Position numbers and translations under genes: made by a program. From CAYQNU01 sp964419055 (lineage in GTDB: Bacteria > Bacteroidota > Bacteroidia > Flavobacteriales_D > Parvicellaceae): DNA of 38,035 nt. The notes below the pieces were generated by a model, which saw only the letters and a program-made list of their open reading frames with translations, was not told the DNA's origin and made no database searches. Where the stretch lies: assembly GCA_964419055.1 (NCBI GenBank), contig CAYQNU010000024.1:1-38035 (forward strand). Direction: 5' to 3'. Positions 17,601-25,700 of this stretch are shown piece by piece; positions within the stretch are counted from its first letter, which is position 1; every line of letters starts with the position of its first letter.

Positions 17601-19079
17601 TCTCCTAAGGCAAAATTTGATGTACGTAAGAAAATGTTGTATTGCACCGGTGTTGAATATGTATTGGTTGCCGATGCACGAATATTTCCTGATAGTGGTA
17701 AAATGACCATTGAGAAAAAAGCCAAAATACAAACATTAAAAAATGCCAATATATTGGCCAACGCTGTTACAAAATACCACAAAATATTTGATGCTGAAGT
17801 GGAAATATCTGCCAAAAAAGAATATAAGGCATCAGGGTATTACAATTATGTAGATGAATCAAAGAATCAACAAAAATTCTTCTTCTCGAATATTCGTCCC
17901 GATACTACATTTCAAACAACAGCAAAGGGTGAAGTAAAAGGTGAAGACAACTTTAAGTTGAGTGATCAATTTGATTACAAAGGTGAAATAGAAATGTTCG
18001 CTTCAAGTAAAGCGTTGACCTTTAAAGGTGAGGTAAAATTATCGGCTCATAATTGTTCGGGTATTGATCGAAATTGGATGGCCTTTACCGCTGCCATTGA
18101 TCCAGAAAATATTTTTATTCCAGTATCTAAAGAACAATTTGATGTAGCAGGCAATCCCGTAGGAACAGGAATGATCTTGAATCCAGATTCCATTAGTATT
18201 TATTCTACTTTTTTAAGTAACAAGTTAGCAAAAAACCACATAAATGTAATGTCTGCCGATGGATTTTTAAGATATGATAAAGATTCTAAAGAATATCGAG
18301 TTTCATCTAAAGAGAAATTACAAGAAATTAACTTACCTGGACAATATTTAGCCCTCAATACGCAAAGTTGTGAAATGAAAGGGGATGGTAGATTTGATTT
18401 TGGAGTAGAATTAGGTTTGTTTGAAACAGCCCCAACTGGAGAATTAAGATATGATCCAGTTAAAAATGAATTAAGAATGAGAGCCTCTGTGGCTATAAAA
18501 TTCCCATTCAATTATGATGCAATTGATAAAATGGGGAAAAACTTTGAAGAAAAAGCCGATACAGCTGTCAACTTTAATAATTCTACTTATGAAAAATCAT
18601 TACGTGAATTAGTTGGATTAGAGCGTTCTGATAAAATCATGTCTGATTTAAATATTTATGGCAAAGTAAAAGGTAAATTACCGGATGAATTGGAAGTACA
18701 GCTTTTTTTAGTTGACATTGATTTTATTTGGGATAAAGATAAAGGAGCCTTTGTTTCTGAAGGTAAAATAGGTGTGGCTACCATTCAAAAGAAACAAATT
18801 TTTAAAAGTGTAGAAGGTAAAATAGCCATTTATAAGAGAAGAACAGGAGATGAAATCAGTATCTATTTGAACATAACGGGAAGTAACTATTACTTCTTCA
18901 ATTATAAACGTGGACTATTACAGGCCTATTCAACTAATGAAGATTTTAATAAAGCAATAACTGAAACCAAAAAGGATAAAACGAAGTTTAAAGCCCCCAA
19001 GGGTAAAGACGACTTAGAATTTATGTTGGGTGCCAAAACTAAGGCAGCAGCATTTTTAAGAGAGTTTGAAGCCGAATAA
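14640..19079 (+). CDS. Large exported protein of unknown function (1479 aa)
   Basis: I do not recognise a named family. A Sec signal peptide ends near residue 23 (GKSAFSQQ), so the protein is exported. Residues 24-150 look helical and polar (FLKEIVNYFGQVNKEDAKIF); the rest is dominated by alternating short beta-like stretches with many charged residues (KGVFYPYSATWEGNKGTITW, then GKIYIANGELLSYNYLLKHH, then SASLTFKGEVKL-like blocks), suggesting a long beta solenoid or stacked beta sandwiches. I see no transmembrane helix, no lipobox, no T9SS C-terminal domain (it ends FLREFEAE) and no enzyme motif. It is two bases after prmA and five bases before plsY, inside the same gene run. A periplasmic or outer-membrane-associated structural role is possible, but this is inference. 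Its codon use appears similar to neighbouring genes. Confidence 0.85.
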   Translation: MRNLITTISVFTFLVIGKSAFSQQMFTPDSTKFLKEIVNYFGQVNKEDAKIFEKEFEKIWFGGKFTPAIRATVYTTTNAMAVKRLKPYPEFKNYMLAVMYAVDKGYTGKKFDDWHSIVDKTLAEKNKTRFEDFIEASSKLFRDNTLFESSSTVWRANNNKYTFVYEGEPKVVFEEFDLKCIAKNDSSVLYKTKGVFYPYSATWEGNKGTITWERAELAKDKVYAEIKKYKISLKSAGFTADSALFYSEYFAKPILGTVQERVVSNRGASTVSFPKFSSYNQRLFIKNIFPNVDYDGGFTMEGGQLLGNGVSNNLAKLIFYYKDKKFLIAESLVFIITKTEASSERAKSKFYIETDSITHSGLTFQYKNKNNEQAITLTRGQGISSTPFVNSYHKMDMYSEALFWKMGDPVIQFAPLFQSSDTTARFISQDFFSTNTFDKYAGLGGVNPMVSLRNFSKKIGNETLTLNEALSALRTDKEGGESILYDLMVGGFLTYDSELGLVKLHDKLFNYIESRSGKRDYDVIEVISSTKQTNAELSLVTLDLKVKGVRDVTLSSSKFVKIYPDKKEIIIKKNRDLLFAGIINAGKTEYFGKQFTFDYRDFKINLIECDSMRLRANNKDQNGPPQIRLGSIFEGVSGNIVIDDPNNKSGKDSTKKMYPKLTSTKKTYVYYDSKKTQKGAYKRDNFKFIVEPFEMDSLNTFTNAGVGFKGEFISAGIFPNMKETLTIQEDYSLGFKRKAPKEGIGIYGDKALFDNEIRLSNKGLQGTGAIDFLTSHAVSNEITFFVDSLTAIAQTYKNEARDKKPEVPLVVGTEVYVSYIPKEKVLYASQIKSDLVMFDKGEAKLEGRLSLRPEGMTAIGKIYIANGELLSYNYLLKHHTIDADTAEFKLRTVDLNEMGFRTENVKAHVDFSKRKGEFKSNSGESFVEFPENQYICYMDNFNWLIDDDDLEMEAKKKPQDMNLEAALDLTGSNFFSTHPKQDSLNFRSPKAKFDVRKKMLYCTGVEYVLVADARIFPDSGKMTIEKKAKIQTLKNANILANAVTKYHKIFDAEVEISAKKEYKASGYYNYVDESKNQQKFFFSNIRPDTTFQTTAKGEVKGEDNFKLSDQFDYKGEIEMFASSKALTFKGEVKLSAHNCSGIDRNWMAFTAAIDPENIFIPVSKEQFDVAGNPVGTGMILNPDSISIYSTFLSNKLAKNHINVMSADGFLRYDKDSKEYRVSSKEKLQEINLPGQYLALNTQSCEMKGDGRFDFGVELGLFETAPTGELRYDPVKNELRMRASVAIKFPFNYDAIDKMGKNFEEKADTAVNFNNSTYEKSLRELVGLERSDKIMSDLNIYGKVKGKLPDELEVQLFLVDIDFIWDKDKGAFVSEGKIGVATIQKKQIFKSVEGKIAIYKRRTGDEISIYLNITGSNYYFFNYKRGLLQAYSTNEDFNKAITETKKDKTKFKAPKGKDDLEFMLGAKTKAAAFLREFEAE

Positions 19080-19084
19080 AAAGA

Positions 19085-19738
19085 ATGAATATGAAAGATG
19101 TACTTGAATTAAATAATATATTAGCAGTAGTTTTAGCCTATTTATTAGGCTCTATTCCTTCTGCTATCTGGGTGAGTAAATGGTTTTTTGGAATAGACGT
19201 AAGGGATTACGGAAGTAAAAATGCAGGTGCTACAAATACCTTTAGAGTGATTGGTAAAAAAGCAGGTTTTCCTGTTCTGTTTTTTGATATATTAAAAGGG
19301 TGGGCAGCCGTCTATTTTTTTACCAAATTATCAGCATATCAACCGGATACCAATCAATACATCAATTTGCAATTAGCTCTTGGAATTGCTGCCGTTTTTG
19401 GGCATGTTTTTCCTATTTATGAGCGTTTCAAAGGAGGTAAAGGTGTAGCAACTTTATTAGGAATAATTTTAGCCATTAATTTTCCGGCAGCAGGAATTTG
19501 CTTTTTGATTTTTCTTTTAACTTTTATTATTAGTCAATATGTTTCTTTAGGTGCTATCACAGCAGCGGTTTGTTTTCCTTTGGTTACTGTTTTTGTATTC
19601 AAAACTCAATCTGTTTCTTTGATAATTTTTTCAATTGCCATATCCATCATGGTAGTTTTAACCCATCGTAAAAATATTGAACGATTATTAAAACGTGAAG
19701 AAAGTAAAATGCCATTACACTTTAGAAGTAAAAAATAA
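19085..19738 (+). CDS. plsY: Glycerol-3-phosphate acyltransferase PlsY
   Basis: A 217-residue inner-membrane enzyme that transfers an acyl group from acyl-phosphate to glycerol 3-phosphate, the first step of phospholipid synthesis. The three PlsY loop motifs are present: LLGSIPSAIWVSK with DYGSKNAGATNTFRVIGKKAG, then GHVFPIYERFKGGKGVAT, and the final loop before LTHRKNIERLLKREE. At least five hydrophobic helices are evident. ATG 19085 is used; a second ATG two codons later would do as well. It starts five bases after the 1479-aa gene and is followed after 51 bases by the giant SPOR protein gene. The partner PlsX is not in the window. Confidence 0.95.
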   Translation: MNMKDVLELNNILAVVLAYLLGSIPSAIWVSKWFFGIDVRDYGSKNAGATNTFRVIGKKAGFPVLFFDILKGWAAVYFFTKLSAYQPDTNQYINLQLALGIAAVFGHVFPIYERFKGGKGVATLLGIILAINFPAAGICFLIFLLTFIISQYVSLGAITAAVCFPLVTVFVFKTQSVSLIIFSIAISIMVVLTHRKNIERLLKREESKMPLHFRSKK

Positions 19739-19789
19739 ATCTGAACCATTAAGATATACGGTTGTATAACCCCTCCAAACTCCTCTAAT

Positions 19790-22700
19790 TTGTCATTCAA
19801 AAATATAATATTTTATTGTTTTGTTATTTTTTTAAATGCTGGCCTTTATGGCCAAACGTTTAAAACAGATGCCGAGCGTTTGTCTTATGCCAATGAATTG
19901 TTTGAAAAAGGTAAGTTTGTTGAAGCCGAACGATTATTTTTAGAAAGCTTATCATTAAATCAAACCGATCCTGATTTAAATTTTAAATACGGAACATGTC
20001 TTATTTATGCCAGTGAGAAAAAGGACGAAAGCCTACGGTTTTTAAAATATGCTGTTTCTAAAAATGCTGATCCAAGAGCTCATTTTTATTTAGGAAAGGC
20101 ATTGCTCTTAAACTATCGGTTCAAAGAAGCTAGTGATCAATTTAAAATTTACAAAACGAAATCTTCGGCTGCTGATCATGTAAAATTAGAAGTGGACCTT
20201 CACATAAGAATGTGTGAAAATGGTCGAAAATTGATGAATCAACTGACAGAATTGGTTGTAGAGAATAAGCAGCGCGCAAGTTTAGAAAAATTTTATGTTT
20301 CGTATGATTTATCGCAAATAGGGGGTAGAATTATTGTATCTGAAGAGTTTCAATCTAAACACGATAAAAAATTAGGATATCGATCCTTAATTTATTTTCC
20401 ACCTACCAATCAAGATGTTATCTATTATTCAAGTTACGGAAAAGATGGAGCAACCGGTCTCGATTTATACGCTAAGAAAAGACTACCTAATGGTGAATGG
20501 GGTGTAGAACAATTGTTGCCACCTCAAATTAATACGCCTTATGATGAGGCCTATGGTTTTTTACATGCTGATCAAACAACCTTTTATTTTTGCTCTAAAG
20601 GTCATAACAGTATGGGAGGATTTGACGTTTTTAAATGTGCCTATGATAAAGAGACCAATTCCTACGGCCCTGCTCAAAATCTAGATTATAAAATTAATAC
20701 ACCAGATGACGATTTGATGTATGTGGTCGATTCATTAGAAAGAAATGCTTATTTCGCTTCTTCAAGGTCTTCAAAGTATGGTTATGTAGATGTATATAAA
20801 GTGCGTGTAGAAACGTACCCAATGTTAAATGTTATTTTAGCGGGTAATTTTTTAAATGATGTTAATCCGGGTGATGAAGCAACCATAAAAATCGAAGATC
20901 CAAGAAATGATGAGATTATTGGAATGTACAGCCCCAATGCGCAAGGTAAATACGTGATTATACTGCCAAAAAGTGGTACTTACAATTTTATTGTCGAAAC
21001 CAAAAAAAGCAATAAAATACATACAAGTCCAGTAACCATTCCGCCTCAAATGGTAATGAAACCTCTGAAACAAAAAATTATGTTGGTTCAAAATGAGGGT
21101 AATGAAAAATTAATCATTCAAAATTTATTTGATGAAGAGGTAGAAGATGCTGAGGGTATTATGGCAGACGTTATGCAACAGTTGGCCAATCCAAATATAA
21201 ATATTGATCAATTTGACGATTCACTATTGATAGACAAAGATCCAGAAATCTATTCAAACAGTAAAGAAAATGAAGGAAATTGGACGGATGCTGATTTGAA
21301 AAAAATGAGCGAGGAAATGTACTTGGAAGCCGAAAAGGAGGCGCTTGAATTAAAAGAAAAAACGGATGGTGCTTATGCAGTAGCCAGTATTAAAGCCAAA
21401 GAAAGTCAAGAATACGCCAAAGCAGCCGAAGATATCTTAAAAACGATAGATGGAATTGAAAATCCTTTGGATAAACAAAAGCAAGCGGCTCAAGCAAAGG
21501 AATATAATGAAAAGGCAAAAGAAGCCAGCATGATGGCTACCACGGCTCTTAATTTAGGCAATAGATTGACTGTGGAAACGGAAAATGCACAAAAAGAAGC
21601 GGCAGAATCTAAAAAAACAAATGACGATATTGTTGCGGCTTTAAATGAAAAAGATCCCGCAAAAGCGCAACAACAATTAGAAATTGTAAAAGATAGGCTT
21701 AAAGAAATCATAAGTGCAGATGCCGCTTCCAGTATTGATGTTGTTCAAGTGATTGCCGCTCAAGCAAATGAAAAAAAGGAAGAAGCAAATCGTGAATTTG
21801 AAAAAGCTAAAGAATTCAGAGATGAAGAGTCTAAACTTAATTTACGTTTAAATAATTTAATTGCTGAACAGGAAAAGGCGAAGGAAAAGGATAAGGCAGG
21901 TTTTGATCGTCAAATTGAAGAGATTAAAGAACAAATAGAGCAAAATAAAAAATGGGCTGAGCAGGCCTATTCAAAAGCCGAAAAACTAGACAAGGAAGCT
22001 GAAAAATTATCAAAAGAGGCGGAACTGATGGATGATTTACTTTATGAAATTGAAAATTCAACCTCACCCGTTTTATCTCAGCAGGAACGAGAGATTTTAA
22101 ATCAAAACATCAGAAATAGTTCGGTTGAAGAAAAAATTGGAACTAATGAGAACTCTCTGTCTGAATTTGAGCCCATTGATATGTCTGTTTTAAATAATTC
22201 AACAGTTACAACTAATACTACAAATTCTAATGTAAATAATAATTCTACCTCAGATACTAATAACAATTCTAATAATACCACCAACACTACAAATGACAAT
22301 GGTAGTAATACAAATAATACTACCAATAACACCACGAATGACAATGGTTCAAATACCCCGAACTCAACAAATAATACCACAAATAGCAACGGCTCAAACA
22401 CCACAAATAATACTTCCAATACTTCGACAGCTATTTCTGTTCCTACAATTGATTTTGAGTCTAATAAAACAGAATTAGCAAGATTTGAAACTGAAAAAGA
22501 TCCAGTTGTTAAAGCTCAAAAGGAAAATGAAGTGTATGAAAATTGGTTGAATGATATCAACGAAAAAATTCAAGAAATAGATGCTCTTATTCCAACAGCT
22601 ACGACTCAAGAAGATAAAGATAAGTTGACGTCAGCAAAGAATACGTTGGAAAATACTAAAAGAGAAGTTGAATCAAAATCTGCGGCAAACCTTGATGTAA

Positions 22701-25700
22701 TTGCAAACAATGCGAATTCCAATACGAACGTAACCGCTACTACAAACGCAACACCAACGATTCCATCTACTGATTTTTCAACCAAAAAAAATGAGTTGGA
22801 GACGGTAAGTTCTGAGAAAGATCCTAAAATAAAAGCTGAAAAGGAAAATGTAATTTATGAAAATTGGGTAAATGAAATAAACGAAAAATTACAAGAAATT
22901 GAGGCTCAAATCCCATTATTGACTTCAGAAGAAGATAAGAAAAATTGGGTAGAGGCAAAAAATACGTTGAACAATTCTAAAACCGAAATTGAGCGAAATA
23001 TTAGTGCCAACAACACGTTGATAGAAAATGCCACTACAGTTGCCTCAACCAATACACCTGATAACGCAAGTTCTACTCGAACCTATATTGATAACGAACC
23101 AAATAATGTAAAAAATACCGAAGGATTTAAGTCCTTAAAAAATGAGGTAACCAATGAAAAAGCTGTTGCCGATGATTTTGAAAATACGGTTATACCTAAG
23201 GATATCTATGCCAACGAAGAGGCAAAAAATAAAGTGAATGAAGCAGAATCTGATCGTGATAAAATAATCATGATTGAAAATGAAATAGCTGCTTTAAACA
23301 CGAATTTAGAAAATGAGAAAAAAGCTAAAAAGAAGGAAGCTATCTCAAAAGAAATTGATGCAAAAGAAAACGAAAAAAATCTTTCTGAAATTCAATTAGG
23401 GACAAAAGTATTTGAAGCAGATCAAATTGAATTAAAAGCAAATGATGTTGCACTTGCTGCACTTGTAGAAAATATCAAAATTGAAGTGGCCAATTACGAT
23501 ACAGACAAAAATTATATAAAGGCTAATTTATTATTGCAGGAGGCAGAAAGTCAAAGACGTGATGCAGAAGTGCTTTATAAAAAAGCAAATTCAGCTGAAA
23601 CGTCAGAACAAAAGTCTACATTATTAATAGAAGCTCATAAACTGAATCAGGCTGCGCTTCAAAATCAAAATGCCGCCACAACGCTATTAGTACAGGTTAA
23701 TTCTAGTAATTATGTAGCAGAATTTGTTGATCCTTCGTTAAATAAAAATGGAAATACCAAAACCGTAAATACAACGGTTTTTGAAGATGGGAATACTACA
23801 AACACAAATTCCAATACAACTAGTGCCAATACGAATACCACATCTAACAACACAAATACAACAGCAAACAATACTACTTCTGATGTAAACAATACTACGT
23901 CAAATAATACAAATACAAATTCCAATACAACCAGTACAAATACGAATACCGCATCTAACAATACAAATACAACAGCAAATAATACAACTTCTGATGTAAA
24001 CAATGCTTCTTCAAATAATACAAATTCTAATACGAATACTAATTCCAATACCAACACTTCTTCAACCAATACTGCATCATCGGATACCAATAATTCAAAC
24101 AATAATACTACTTCATCTAATACTACGAATTCCACAAGTACCAATAATTCAACGGCAGATAATAACACGAGTACATCAACAAATACCAACACTGCTACCA
24201 ATACCAATACCAATACTACAAATACCGCTAATAACAATTCAGCTACCACTAATAATTCGGGTAATAACACTACAACTAGTGATAACAATTCGAGCAACGC
24301 AACAATTACATCAACAACTTCTACCACTTCAAATGCAGTAATAACGAATCCAACTTCTGATGATATCAATAGTGGAAAAGTATCCATAGAAAATGCCACG
24401 AAAATGGCTGAAAAAAATGCTCAATCAACTATTGAGAAACAAGAAGTGGCTAATGTTGTTTTTTCTCCTACTGAAACAGTAAAAGAAGCACATACAGTTA
24501 CCACCGAAGTTCCTGTTGTTGAAATGAATCGCAATACAGAGTTTGAGTCGGAGACTGCTCAGAAAATTGCTCAAACAGACGTCAAAACTGTTGCCAAATT
24601 GGATGATTTAACTACTCAAATTGATGCCAAAAGAAAAGAATTGGATGCTGCAACCAGCGATAAAGAAAAAGCAAAAATAACGAAGGAAGTAGAGAATTTA
24701 GAGAAGAATAGAGCCAAAGAAGAACTAAAAGTATCTGATGATTATCAAAAAGCTGCATCTATTGAATTAGGTAATGCAACAGCGCAAGTAACTACTTCTA
24801 AAGACGTGATTAAAAATAATATTGAAAATACGTATTTAGAAAATCAAGCAACCGAATATGAAAATTCGGCTAATCAATTGATTGCAGATGCTACTAAGTT
24901 AAGATCTGAGGCGGAAAAAGAAAAAGACAAACAAGAAAAAGCCGAAATGCTCAAAGTGGCTTTTTCAAAAGAAATGGAAGCAGCCAATTATATTGAAAAA
25001 GCAGCTGATTTGAAATTACAAGCCGAATTAAAAGAAAACGAAATAAGTATAAATGAATTAATTGATGTTTCTGAAAACCTTGAAGAACGTCTTTCCACAA
25101 AATTAAATCAACAAGCTGAGGATGTAAGAAGAGAGGCAGCACAAATGCGACAAAAAGCTGCTGATTTATATACTCAATCTGAAACGGCCAAGGGTGAGGA
25201 TAAATTTAACTTAGAGAATCAAGCAGAAACATTAAATAAATCAGCTTCTAGATTAGAAAATTTTGCTACTCAATTAACCAATCAATCGCAACAGGCAGCA
25301 GAAAAAGAATCAGAAATTTTAGCTAAAAATGAGTTGTTAGCTACATTGAAAACAGCGAATATTGAAGAAATTCGATCAAACGAAACGTATGCGAAGTTTA
25401 ATGAGGTTCAAAAGGAAATTGATACAAAAACTTTAGAAAAGTCATCTTTGGAAGGACAAAAAAAGGGGTATGAAAATTTAGCGCAACAACAAGAAATAAA
25501 AGCAAAAGATATTGAAAATAAAATCACATCTTCAACAAATGAAGCTGAAAAGGTAGAGCTAAATAACCAAGTGAATGAATTAAATGAATTTGCTCGTGCA
25601 AACAGAGAAAAGGCTTCAGAATTGGATAATCAAATTGAAAAATTAGATGAAGAAATAGCTGCTTTGCAAGTAAATCAAAATGGAGTAGTATTTAATTTAA

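Noticed and set aside
14640..19079. T9SS cargo status for the 1479-aa protein
   Set aside because: The C-terminus (FLREFEAE) shows none of the type A or type B sorting-domain words that are clear in the adhesin ending at 36274.
23710..24399. 229-codon open frame on the minus strand, and similar ones at 22102-22419 and 26125-26493
   Set aside because: They lie opposite the Asn/Thr-rich tracts. The complement of AAT/ACT-type codons reads as Val, Leu and Phe without stops, so these are by-products of the tract composition.
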